From Campylorhamphus procurvoides (lineage: Eukaryota > Chordata > Aves > Passeriformes > Dendrocolaptidae), in assembly GCA_013396655.1 (NCBI GenBank), contig WBMV01006288.1, positions 1,802,081 to 1,866,080 on the forward strand: 64,000 nt of DNA, read 5' to 3'. Shown piece by piece: positions 23,831 through 37,300 of this stretch. The position numbers and the translations under genes were made by a program. Within the stretch, counting starts at the first letter, position 1. Each line of letters starts with the position of its first letter. Below the pieces are notes generated by a model. It was not told where the DNA came from. It did not search any database and worked only from the letters and a program-made list of their open reading frames with translations.

Positions 23831-26800
23831 ATATCTTTTTGGACTATTTTGGCCTAAAAATGTTACTGGTTTTAGAATAGCCCCAATTATGTTTTTGAAA
23901 CACGTAAAATGTTCAACAACTTTGTTTTATTCTACTCCAGGTAAACCATGCATATTTCAGTATACATAATGTCCATAAACAGTTGCTGAATTTGGCACAA
24001 TTATATACACAAGAAGGCTTTGGCCCTGGTTTTGTTAGAACTGCCGCTGAAACTTTCACAATTCCCCTTTATTTCTCTGTCATTTTCTGCTCATCTTATT
24101 TAATCTTGTTCATTCTAATTCCTGTGCTAATAAACTCGCATTAAGAGCCACAGATAATAAGGGGAAAAAGGTGCAGAACAAACATATACTACTACACAGA
24201 AAATATACTTGCAAATTGCTGTCTCAAAAACACATTGCAGGTTACTTTTTTGTTGTTGTTTTTAACCAGTCATGGCTAAAATTCAGTAATACATTCAAGA
24301 CTGTTTGTTTATTAAAACCTGAAAACTTTGCAATACCAGAAAAGGGAGACTCAATTGCTCAAAGATCATGGCCAATTCCAAACTTTCTCAGGTCTAATGA
24401 AACCACTGTTTTAACTATATTAGTTATCCAAGTAGTACAACTTGCACTGCAGGATATAAAAGATTCATGTCAGTAGAGATTTAAGCTCAGGAAAGTAGAA
24501 CAATACTTAATGGTTAGTGAACTGCATTGGAATATTCCTTAAAGCAATTTCTCTTTTTCTCTGTCTATGTTACAATGCATTTTATTTCACCTAAGCCAGG
24601 TGAAACCAGGGTTTACTAGTACCCCAAAATTCAAGCAAAACTTGTAGGCATCCAGATTTGCTTCATAGAGCAAACTGGTTTCAGAAAAACAAGAAATTTT
24701 TAGAATTGCTGGTTAGCCCTAAGCTTATAAGCAATAAGGAAAAAGTATAACTCTAAAGAAAGCAGCAATTTCACTAGGAAGAACCTTTCCAACAATGTAA
24801 TTTTGGATGCTGAAATACACTGTAGTGAAAAGCAACCTGCATGAAAGACACTCTGCAGTTCTTTCTAAAACCTCTGTTCTGGCTTTCACCTAAGTGAGAC
24901 AACAGCAAACATGGGAATAATAATTACATTGGTTTCCTGTATTTCTGGTCTCTCGATTGTTTTTCCTATCAAATATGGAATGCCACGGCTGCATTCTCTG
25001 AATATTTTCAGCTTGATTATAGAGCTCTTGCAACCTGTTTTATGCTGTTTGTGTCAGGTAATAACCCAAAAGAACAAAAACATGCTAATGCTTGGAGAGG
25101 TGCTGTGAGCATAGATACCTAGGCATATGCATATAACCAGAATTCACAGTGCTGTCCATGAAATCTAATGCTTGAAGCTTGATTTAGCCATCAGTCTTTT
25201 ATCTGAGTCCACCACAGATTTTCAATTTCATCCAGTTTCTTTAATGTCCACAGGAAAGAAGCTTGTAGTCTTGCTCCCTATCCATTTTTTAGGCTCTTCA
25301 GATAGTGCTGCAGCTCTTGGCTAACATACAGTGGGGTCAGGTAGGTCAGACCTTGCAGAATTGGGGTTTGACAGGTTTGATAGACAACATCATTCCTTCC
25401 AGAGCAAACAATTCTGTCTTCCTTGGCCTATGGTTTTCCTTTCTATCACTATACTTTTCACATACATCACACTTGTACATTTTCACCTAAGCATACTTGC
25501 TTGGGCTACCAGCACATGTTCTGCTTCAACTTCATGCTATCCCTATCCCACGTTATCAGCACCTGCCTGTTGGGACTCCCTGCTGCCACTGTGACCCCAA
25601 ATCTGTTTTGGTAGATGCAGCTCCTTCCTTCTGCCACCTCCAAAAACCCAGCATGTTCCTATGCTACTTTACGCTGCCACAAGAATTTGTGCAGTCCCCA
25701 CCAAACCATGTCAGGGAAGCGATGCAGGCAAAAGCTCAGCAAGCAGAAAAGCAGTGAGCCTTTTGCTTCAACAGTGCTGTATTATGCCATCTTCATGTAC
25801 TTATATTACTATGGGATCAGCATTAAGAACTCTAGCTTCAGAAATTCTGACCAGCTCTGAAGTATGAACAATTAATGTTCTAAATATCCCTTAAAATACA
25901 GATCTGTTAGAGATCATAGTGTCTGAGGCAGGAAAGATTTTATTCTCTGGAGCTTCAGTTTGTCTGCATGCAGTCCAATTTTTTCATTCCCTAGACACAT
26001 CTGGGAAGAATCACAGCATATTATCTCATAGATAGCAACCTGTTCTCTGTCAGTGCCTTCTCCAAAGGGGAGAGCGATGTGTCCAAGACCTGGGATCCCT
26101 GGTTCAGCTTAACCTGAAACACCTCAGGAGCTCCTCCCATGGATTCTCAAACTGATCAAAATTTTCTTCTTTCCCATGTATCCCTTATGCCATCTGTTCA
26201 CTTTCTGTGAGCTGCAATTTTTAAACATCATTGAGACAGGCAGGCATCACAGGACATTTTATTTTTGGAGACTGGTGTGGATGAACAGAAGAGATACATA
26301 TATTTTGATCTTTCTATGGACTTCATTTTTGTTCTTTAACATTTTAGTCTCCTAGTTTAAATAGACAGATAGGCAGTTTGAACTTGGAGCATCTGTTGTC
26401 TCAGAAAAAAACATGATCATCATCCCTCTAAGTATTCAGCTCATGTGTAGTGATCCATACCAGGCCTTATACTTCAGAAGGCTTGCATATCGAAATGTTA
26501 ATTAACAGATATAGTCCATTTCCATATGTCTTCCTCTAAAGGTTACTGCAACAACATTTCCTGAATATCCTTTAGCAATCTAATGGCAGCCTGGCAGTGG
26601 TATCATGACAAATAAATTTAAGTGACATACAGGTTGCAGTGACAGAATACAAAGTATAATGAAGCAATGTACTTCTTATGGAGATGTGACATGAAAAACA
26701 TTGACCTGTGGTCCTAAGTAATTTTCATAAGACAAAAGCTTTCATGGTAATAAAAACAAATCAGTCAATGTGCTGAATGACTAATACAATAAACCATCAG

Positions 26801-29800
26801 GGAAGCTATTCAGCTGTGTTAACTGCATTTAACAAAAAAAGAGTCATTATTATTCCAACTTTGTACTTTAAGTTTGGTGATAACATTAGCTATACTATGA
26901 CAAAGTAGCCTTCTTGATTGATGGGAGATACCTCAAGAAGTGGCAGTGGGACTCAACATGGAACCATATGCTGCCTTCCTGTCATATTGAGCAAAAGCAG
27001 CTTGACATTAGGAACACAGGGCTAGACTTAAATGACAGAACAGAATATTAATTGCAGTTAAGCTGAAGATAGTGCAGTGTTCCAGCATGAAATATTGCCA
27101 ACTCGGAGACTTTTTATATTGATAAGTGGCTAGAACATGAGGAGGATGAAAGAGGGGTCAAGAGTGCAAATACTTTGTATAGTAAGGAGAAAAAAGGGTA
27201 AAAAAAAGAAAAAATATATTTTTAGTCCATGAATCCCAAACTGATTCTCAACAAATGCTTTTTTCTCCTCTATACTGCTTTTCAAGGGAAACAGAGGTGT
27301 GCTTCATAATTTTCTTTGCAAGGTGAAGAAGTTGCTGTAGCCACTGAGAATGGGATAAATTAAGTGAATTACAAGAAATTTGGGGTACAGGTAGAAAAAA
27401 AATCATGGGGTATGATTACAAACTGTGCTTTCTAACTGTAAGCTCATCCTTACACACACACTCACCTGTCATCATTTCCTGAGGAGCTGAAATGTCATAA
27501 TGATGCCCTTCTTTATGAGCCTCACTCTCATTTGCAAGCATCTTTGCCATTCTCATTTATAAATGAGAAAGTATTTGGAAATATCAAGGTACCAAATAAC
27601 CTGTCAGAGGTTTTTCAAAACACCCAGAAGACCTCCTTTTAAACCGCTCCTTTCCTTATCCTGCGCTGAATTTTGGCAACTTTACACACTTGACAAACTA
27701 GTTTTCTCCTAATCTATACCACAAACCACTCCACTAAACCCAGTCAGGAATTCATCCAATTGCACAAGGTCCGGTCAAATAAGTATAAAAGCTGAACAAA
27801 AGCTGTAAGCTGTGAGTCTGTGGAATATACCACAAAAAGTTCTGAACTATTAATTTGAGAAGGGAATAAATGGACATGCAGAGCAGAATAGAAGGGCAGA
27901 GAAAAGACGTAAATGAAAGGAAAAGGTTATACAGGCACAGCTGAAAAAGGCAGTACATATAAAGATATGCAACATCTCTGCCTGATTAACAAAATATAAG
28001 GTAGTCAGACTATGACTGAAAAGGCTGCAAGAAACAAGAGTATTTGAAAATTCTTCAGAAGACTTCTTCCTGCTGATGAACATGAATGACTAATTATGAT
28101 GGACATAACAGTGAGAGATCCCACTTGAATTCAGGTCTACCAGGTACCACACAAGCAAACTGGTAGACAATTTCATGCCCTGTCAGCTTAAGATACAAAA
28201 TGATAGGGGCAGACAATGAAACAGAACTGAGAAAAAAAATTAGCCTATACCCTTTATTAGATCTGTGTGCACAACTAGGTTAAGTCTACCAAGAACAGCA
28301 GGAGGTGCCACATCAAAATATATCATAGTAAGAAAATAAAGGACTTCACCCCTACAGAAGACAAAGCACTCAAGTATTCGGGACTGCAGGAAAAAGTCCT
28401 GTCTCAGCAAAGATGAAAATACTACTATCTGTCTTTAAATGACAGTAATATTTAATTGTGACTCTTCTTTAAAATCTGAATGGCTTTTCAAGGGGAAATT
28501 TTAAATACTCTAGTATTTTTTTCATATCGCACATCTTAAAAAATAAAATCAAACTTCCAGTGCAAAACTGAATTTACATAATCTAGACAACAACTGTAGT
28601 TTCAATTCACCAGAAAGAATGAATATAATAAAACACTGTATGATTGCGAAAGAAGTTTGCTTTAAGAATTTTTCACTCATGCTATTTATTAAAGCATTTT
28701 ATATATTTAGATCAGTTACTACCACTTGAATACCTTTAAGAGACCCTGTGTGTGTTTAAGATCATTACTCAACCTTTCATGAAATAGGCATGTTATTTGC
28801 AAGCTTGTAATCAATTAATCTTCAAAGGTACTTTCGAAGGGACTCTTCCCTTATAGCATATCAGACTTATTTTTAAGCCTCAATTTGTGAAGCTGATATG
28901 TAATAAAAAAAGAACCAAAACGCCCCCCAACATTTTGTCAAGCCCTTATAAGATCTTAGTCAAATGTTTTTGTCTCTTACCATCACCCTTAGATCAGCTC
29001 CTTGTTACAGAGTTGAACATGAAGACTACAGTGAACAGAGAACAGCAGAGGGGCATCTGCCATTCCTCAGCCTACATCCCACGCTCTGCCTTTCCTATAA
29101 GTTCTGCAGAGAAGCTCCCATTAATAAACAGAGAATGCAATGACATGATTGTATTTCTTTGAGGCCAGTTGGCTGAGTTGCTCAGAATTATGGTAGCCTG
29201 CACCTTCTCTGGCTAAGGAAATGAGGCAGTGTGTCTCCTTCCCAAAGGTCAGCCCTGTGTCCTGTTCCTCCTGCAGAAGTAAAACCAGCAACCCTGGCTC
29301 TCAAGGGCTCATTATTTCATTGTGCAACATCTTTCCCCATATGCTTTTTGCTCTCTCTTTCTTTCCTGTAGCATGAGCAACCCCAAGCTCAATCTTGCGG
29401 GCAGCAAAAGCCAGTTTTGCTTATGGCACTAAGAAATCTTGAATCAGCTCCATTTAGAAATCTTACTGTCCAAACGGAACAAAGAAAGTGTGTGATCAGA
29501 CACACTCTTGTCTACTCTCCAAAATGACAAAAATAAGTAAAAGTGTTAGCTAGGTCTTCTTTTTCAGCACCAGTATAGTTGAAACTGTACAGACAAATAA
29601 AACTAAGACTTTGGTCTGGAGGGATTTATTCTCTCTTGATACCAACTGAATTTGTCTTGAATTGAAGAAGAGGTGAAAAGGTCTCATAAAGTCAGATAAT
29701 CAGAAATAAACTTAGCAAGATAAAGCAGATGAATGGTTGTCTTGCCCTTTTATTGATTTAGTTTTAACTTCTGCACAAAGACCTCTGCAAAACCTCAGAA

Positions 29801-32800
29801 AATTCGACCAAGAGTAGCATGGCCACTGACCCCATTAAGAGAATACAAGGATTGTAATGCATTGAAGAGTCTGAATTCCCCAATCTCCTAGATGATTTGC
29901 AGACAAGAAGAGGAGCAGTGGGACATCCTCTCTCCAGGCAGTAGAGAAGGTGAGTCACAGTACCATGGTCCCAGTCACAGTCACTCTGCAGAGATGGCTT
30001 CCACTGCTTCTCCAAAAACAGTTCTCAAACAAAAACAATAACCAAAAAAACCCCCAAAAAATCATTCCTCTTTGTCATAACACAACCTTTCTTTTGTAAG
30101 AATACACAAGTGAGTTAGTCAAAACTACTCACAGGTATAACACAGGCCCTCAGAATTTTTGTGAAGTGCAACAAGAAGGAAGTGGCCACTGCCATAATGA
30201 TTAGATTTATCTAATGTACGTTCCAACATCAGGAAAGCTTTGCTCTCTTCACCACAATATTCTCCATGACTGTGACAAAGCAACAGTCTCCTTGTGCCAT
30301 GCCATTCCTTCAGCCCAGCCTACTCTATGCCCAAATTCAAAAGATGCTATTTTAATTGTTCCAGTTCAAACACTACAAAAACTTAAGAAAAAATAATAAA
30401 TAAATAAATTTTAAAAATCAGTCTGAGATATTCTGCTGAATAATTTCACCTAATACCAGCCTGATTGATTCCCTTTCCAGAGGTGTCTGTGACATTGAGA
30501 TGTTTTAAATTGCCCGCATTATAGAGCGGATGACTGTTTACAGTATATTATGTATATAAGCAGTTTTGCTCTTTTAGTCTTGGCTCTGTGAACAGGGCTA
30601 GCCCCAAGGCAAAGCCTAAGGCAGAAAGTGAAATACATTTTTTAAAGGATGTTTGTTAATTGAGCCCTAAACTGCTTCCCTGTTCCTTGCCAGCTTTATC
30701 CTAACATAAGAACAAGTCAATGTTAAGGCACTCTGCCAGATGCTGGGCAACTCAGACTACTTTGAACCTCCTCTCTCTCTTCTTTGGCAGGTGAGATCTC
30801 TCAGCACTATTCAGATTTTGCTCAGCATCTAACAGGATTCAGCCCCAAATGGGCTGCAATCTGTATAGGAATATTTAATTACATGCTGCTATGCAGAAGG
30901 AAAACAACCAGCTAAGCACAGGCAACTCAAGTAAGAACTTGTAAGCTCTGTGACAGCAATGGATTTATAATTTCAGCCTGTTTATTATGCTTGGGGCATT
31001 TCTCTTTAAAAGGCTGTGATTGAGGGCACTGCCAGCTAGTTGCCTTATTTGAAAAAGTGCAGCAGTTTTGCCAGAACTTTGCTGCCCTCCTGCAGTCAGT
31101 GCAACTGATGAGAAAATGAAGGAATTTTTCAGACCGCATGCTTGAAATTCATCCTTTTCCTGAAGGCCATGGGACTGAAGAAAGATGATAAGTAGCTTTC
31201 AAGAAAGAAAAAGATTGCATCTGGAAGGAGGAGGAGGAGGGCAGGGAAGTGGTTGAGTGCCAACCAGGCTCTGCTCTCAGATCTGCATGAACCTGGAGTG
31301 ACATGAACCACCCAGCTCTTGCCTTCCCCTCTAGGACACTGTGATTCACTGTGTAGGGCTTTCAGATTTTCTTTTGATGAGTGAGGCAATGCCTTTTAGC
31401 AACTAGCATCTCCTTTGTCACTCCCATTATCTTCCTGCCCATTGGTGTCCACACTGCTACAGTGCTCTGCTGGACCGACATCTTACAGATTACAAAAAAA
31501 AAAGAATTTCAGCCTTCCCATTTAATTGCATGTGGGGCTTTCAGTGCACTCCCAATATTTTTGGTGCCTTACAGTTTTAAATGCAGCTTGATGGCAGGTT
31601 TTTCCCAGTTGCATACTCCTATCCCCCTAGTTCATCAGCTTCCTAGAGTCACTATTTTAGCAGCTCAATTTTAGCAGTGTCTGGTTGTCATCTGACAACA
31701 ACTGTTTCTTCTAAGGACAGGAGCCCAGGATGATGTCTCCAACCAATTCCCACTAAAACTTATGCCTGTTATTTCAGTGCCAGTATTACCAAGGCTCCAG
31801 CATTCAGTAGCTATTCATTTATTGTAATGGGTAGAGTGTAAACATTTTATAGATAGATTCAGTGCCAGCCTGCCTTCTGCTCTTGCTCATGACAGTAAAG
31901 GTGAATATATCATCTAGTAAGTGTCCAGTGCATGAGGGCTTATTAACTTCTACTTCTGCACCAGTAGAATTTGGACAGTTGGACTTGAAACTTATATTCA
32001 CGGTCATAAAGATGAATTACATGTAAGCAGTTTTAACGGTGTCTTTCTAAATCACCAGGATGCTGCTGCTGCTGCTGATGATTATTATGGAGCATTATCT
32101 CAAGAAACAGATCAAAATTTACAAATGGGTGAAGTCTAAAATCCAGTGTCAGGTGTTGGTCCCAGCATAGAGAGACAGTGTTGAGGGCTCAGTTGTCAAC
32201 ATTCAGGACACATCAGGCAGACAAGTCGTAGGGTGCAGGCAGAGGCAGGGCAGGCCAGAAAGGAGCCAGTGGGACATGGACAACCAGAAGGTAAAAGAGG
32301 AAGTGCCAGGAATACAATAGCATGGAGGACCTTTGTTGAATGTACATAACCTAAGCCATAAAGGCGAGACATAGGTAGTCATGGGGAGTCTACATGGAGA
32401 TTTGAGCTGCAGTAAGATACAAGGAGACGGTGAGACTGTCAGGATGAATGAGAAAACAGAGTGAGGTGACCCTGGCACAGACATCCCTATAAGGTTGTCT
32501 GATGGCCTCTAAGGAAGAGCTTGATTGAACTGCTGTTCAAATATCTTGACTGAACAGAAAGAAGTTCAATCATCCAAGAGGAAACAGCCTAAAAGAAGTT
32601 TTCAGTCTTTTCTCCCTGAGTCTCACTCTGCAGAAATAATTTTTTCAAACATCCTTCATTTCTTTACCAGCCTACTAAACAGCCAGGCATAGCTGGAAAA
32701 TAAGCCTGTTTGGAACAACAAATATCAAGGTGATTTAGGGGGAGAGAGAGAACTGCTTGGCTACTTTTCCTTGTCTTTATTTTTAACTTAGCAATGAAAG

Positions 32801-33731
32801 GAAGGAAAAGTTTCTTGGTAACAAAAATAAAAGCAATAATGCCTTTCAGAATTGTTACCACCTCATGGAAAGGGCCAGGCCAGAATGTAGGTAAAAGCCA
32901 TTGAGACCCCTTAAGAGAGAAGGAATCTGACACTTGCATGACATTTTCAGTTTAACACTGACCTCCTACTTCCCTGCTACTGAAAGGTCCATCAGCTACC
33001 AGCTGCTTTTAAGAGCTTGGGGGAATGAAAGGAAATATTATTTTTCCTGTCTAGATGCTCTACTTTAAAACGTTTACAATCACACTTTTTTCTGTTAAAA
33101 GCCACTGTATTTTGCTTTAAAAAAACCCTTCAGGACTGCCAAAAATAAGAAAAAAATCAAAAGTCAGTATCATCCTGCAGACCTTGTCTGCTTTTCATCA
33201 AAGTGCTTCTGTTTCTCTTAAAAGCTTTGATGAACCTGATCAGAGACAAAGGTTGAGACAGAGACCAAGTGAATCTCAAGCACTTAGTAAAGTTTTTTTC
33301 TCACACGGAATAAACTGAGGGAACTGAGTTGAAGTTTGCTGTAAATCTGATGCTTGTTCATTTCCCTAAATCCAAGTAAATTTCAGAATGTGTGGCCACA
33401 GACTTTCATGATCCATTAGTTTTAGTAGACTTTATTGCATGCACACTGTCTTTATACAGAGACCTAATAGATCAAAAGAACTTCCACATCTAATGTAAAT
33501 GTGAGTACAAGAAAACAAAAGAGACCTGAATATTAGGATTTCTATGCCAGTCAACTATTTATGAGTTTGGACTGTGTCCCCACAGTCTTGGTAAACCTAT
33601 GCCTTATAAGCTTTACCATAATGAAGAATCATATCATCATAAGTTCAATTCTTCCTATCTCTGGATGATACATCCTCTTGGATGTCTTTATATAAATATA
33701 AACAAAAATGCTTACATAGGTTCTGTGTGCT
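23831..33731. other. About 10 kb of non-coding DNA, no gene recognised
   Basis: No exon, RNA gene or clear interspersed repeat could be supported. All frames are near 100 codons or shorter and lack domain signatures. Low-complexity stretches include A- and C-rich sequence at about 30020-30060, an A/T-rich run at about 30383-30415 and a short (GCT)n run at about 32061-32076. Confidence 0.5.
32061..32076. repeat. Short (TGC)n microsatellite
   Basis: About five consecutive trinucleotide units are followed by a diverged TGA-TGA stretch. It is too short to suggest an unstable locus, and no coding frame of interest runs through it. Confidence 0.75.
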
Positions 33732-34309
33732 GTTCAAGACAAAACATATTAAAACATTTGGGTCACAACAACCTGGAACATTGCTACAGGCTTGGGGCAG
33801 AGTGGTTAGAAAGCTGCCTGGTGGAAAAGACCCTGGGGGTGCTGATTGATAGCAGCTGTACATGAATGTGCCCAGGTGACCAAGAAGCCCAGGGACATCT
33901 TGCCCTGTGTCAAGAACAGTGTGGTCAGCAGGACCAGGGCAGTGATTGTCCTGTTGTCCTCAGTACTGCTGAGGCTGCACCTGGAATCCTGTTCAGCTCT
34001 GGGCCACTCACTACAAGAGAGACACTGAGGGGCTGGAGCGAGTCCAGAGAAGGGCAACGAAACTGATGGAGGGTCTGGAGCACAGGTCGTATAGGGGGCT
34101 GGGGCTGTTTAGTTTGGAAAAGAGGAAGCTCACAGAGGACTACTGAAATAAGTTGCCCAGGGAGGAGTCACTGTCTCTGGAAATGTTCAAAAAGGCATCT
34201 GGATGTGGCATTTGGGGATATTGTTTAGAGGTGATTATGGTGGGGCTGGATTAACAGTTGGATTAGATGATCTTGAAGCTCCCTTCCATACTTGAAGATT
34301 CTGTGATTT
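33732..34309 (+). mobile_element. CR1 LINE 3' part with an internal deletion
   Basis: This plus-strand CR1 begins within the segment after the RT catalytic motif ('gttcaagac', then 'catttgggtcacaacaacc'). It runs through 'ggcttggggcagagtgg', 'atgtgcccaggtgaccaag' and 'gtccagagaagggcaac' to a tail ending 'gattctgtgattt', the CR1 terminal repeat. At about 34142 it jumps from the 'gaggaagctcacagagga' block directly to 'gttgcccagggaggagtcac'. That omits about 180 nt present in the copy at 11-12.6 kb. It is closely related to that copy but retains its 3' end. Stops break the frame; it is not active. Confidence 0.9.
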
Positions 34310-37300
34310 AAAGAGGGTTTTGAAGTTAGAATAAATAGCAGTGGATAGACCTGACATGATTATATGGCTGAATTCATTTCGAGGACTTTCTCTTCAAGAT
34401 GTCATTGTTAAGCCTCTTGAGCAAACTACCTCTTTTTTCCTGACTCTATGGCCATCAGTTAAGCCCTCATATTCATCAGCACTAGCAATCAAAAATCAAG
34501 TACAGGCAGAGACAAGCAAACTCAATCTCTGGCTTCAGAAGTGTTTGCAGTCCTTGCCAAGAAAGGCCTCTCCCTCCTGACTTAACATCAAGTTGCAAAA
34601 TAAACAATCCCACAAAATTGCATCTCTCGGCTTGGGCACTGCAAACAAAACCCAAATGAATGAGTGTTTATTAGCATGAGCTTGACAGATAATGACTTCT
34701 CACCAATGGGATCCATGTTTTACCCATACATTGCTATCTGGGAAATCTTCTTAATAACATAATTCATTAAATAAAGATTGTTGATAGGTTCCCTAATGGT
34801 AATAGGTGGTGACATAGGTGTTTATCAGAATGGATTCGCAAATGAAAATTGCAAAATTGTAATGATTGAATTAGGCACATGAGTTACTTTGGTTTTATTT
34901 CGCAGAACTATCTGAATACAAAACAGTTTCAGTCTTGAAAATTGGCCCAGACCCGAAGAAAAGCATCCTAAAGTTATGTAGTAATAGGCATACAGGACCG
35001 AAATCTATCACCACACATATTCGTAACTTCTGGATGATACAGTCAGCATATTCCAGCATTTGAAGTGAAGTTTGAACAAGTCTCCTTTTTGCCATAACTT
35101 TTCAGCAACTAATTTTTTTCCTTCCATTTGCTGTTCATTTTGTAAATGCTATGGGTTTCCAAGACATCCAGCATCTTGCAACATATCATTGCATTTTTCC
35201 ATTAAGAATGCTGAAAATTAAAGCTGCCAGCTAAAATATGCTTTAGAGTCAAGTTAACTGGTCACATCTCACTGATCAATGTCAAGGTCAATAAACTGTG
35301 AGCTCACTTGGTCCACAAGGAACAACTCACTAAACCCAGAACATTCAGAATGCAGATTAAAGCAGTTGTAAAGAAGAAGAAAAAGAAGAGAGCACCATGT
35401 GAATACCAGTTTCTCCATGATTGCACCATGCTCAAAGTTTTCAAGAGGGAAATTGTTTCAAACACAAACAACATGAGAATGAACTTCAGAAAGTTCAGAA
35501 AACGCACAAAATGCTTCCCGGAAAAGCTGCTTTAACTCAAACTGACTTATGATGATCCATTCCCTTTGTTGTGGCCTTTTAGAAAAGCAAAATAGAAGAC
35601 ATGGAAACTTCCAGACTGATTCTTGCAAAAAGGCCAGGAACAAAACACAACTGATTTTCTGATTATCATAACAGATAAGTGATTGCAATTGCATATTTCT
35701 TTAAATTTGAAAGGAGAAGCCTGACACAGAGAAGTTGAAGGAGACAGGGAGCAGTGCGTATTTCTCACCCTCTTTCAATGACTTTTAGTGGCAGGAGACC
35801 TTTAACTCAAGAGAGGGATTTATCTTATGTCACTGATAAGCACACCTCTCTCTACAAGTGTATCTTGAGCTAGTTGCCTTAATTTCCCTAGAGGAAAGAA
35901 ATATGTATTTTTGGGTAGGATTCACCCAACCTATTTTGCACATCTGCTTTACAATACCTTAAGACTTCACTCAGGAGACTTCTGTTCCTTATACTGTCTA
36001 TAAAGGGAATCTCAATAACTCAGTTACAAGATGAAGCTTACACTAGAGATCTCTAAGATTAGATATACCAAAGCTTACCCCTACGGTCTGCAGAAAAGCA
36101 TGCGAACTTGCCTGGCATGAAGGAAAGTGAAATCTTTGCCAGAGAAGACTGCAGGAATGTGTCATAAAAAGAACTATTAAGTTTTCTGTCTGATGCTTGC
36201 AATCAAGGTGACATCTGGCTCACATTTTGAAACTTACCTGTGTGCCTTGAAGAACTTAGATATGCTCCTTGCAAAACCCAGGCATTTGGTCTCTAAGGCA
36301 TAAGTCTGAAAGAGAAGTTTTTGAAAGGCTGAGGACAAATCTGAATCTCTCGCTTTTCAGGCAAGTCATAAACTCTAAGTAATCCTTTAAGGTGGTCGTG
36401 GCAGGGACAGCACTGTTGGTCATGTAAAAGCCATTGCTGATGAGATTTTTTGAAAGAAGAAAGCAAGATTCTGGCCCATGAAACTTACTAGGATGGAGCC
36501 AATTAGGATGACTTTCATAATGGCCCTGCACTTACTGTTGCTACTGGCACCTCCCATTTCTGTATTTCATTTTGGTTTGCCACGTCTTCCCAGGAAAGAC
36601 ATTCGGAATCACCCTGTAGAAGCCATTTACCTCACCAGGTATGTTCTCTGAGACCCAAGTCCTTTACTGGATATAGATCAAACTCCATCTGTGACTTGGA
36701 CTGTTCCTCCACTGAGTTTTGGAAATAAGATGTCTACAGATATTTGAAAATTGTGTCTTTATACACATGACAAAGTCAGGAATTTCTGTCAGTAGGTAAA
36801 CAAAGAAATTAATACAATAAAATTTTTATTCCCATCCTCTTTACTCCCACACAGTATATTTAAATATTCCCTTAAGCACATTATCAAATACACAATAAAA
36901 CCATAGCCAATGATAATGATGAGAGGTAAGAGAAAAGTGTCCTGGCAGGTATCTAATAGAATGTAATCACTCAACAGGAAGTGTCTGGTACCATTTAGTA
37001 CCAATATCTCCCAAGATCATTAATTTTTTCGGATTTCAATATCCAGAAGTCATCCATCCCATTTTTTTCCAGGTAATAAATTTTTTCTTCCTTTTGTCCA
37101 CAATTATTGACAAGACTATTATCTAAATGAGTATTAGTTCTTTCTTAATTAGCAGGCAATTCAGCTGTGAATTGCACACAAAACCTTGTCTCTTCTAATA
37201 AATGGTTACATTGCTTTACGAGTGCTGAGCAATTAATTAACTCAGAAACTACATTCCGGTTTTCACACATTTTTCTGGCATTTGTATTGTGTACTGACCA

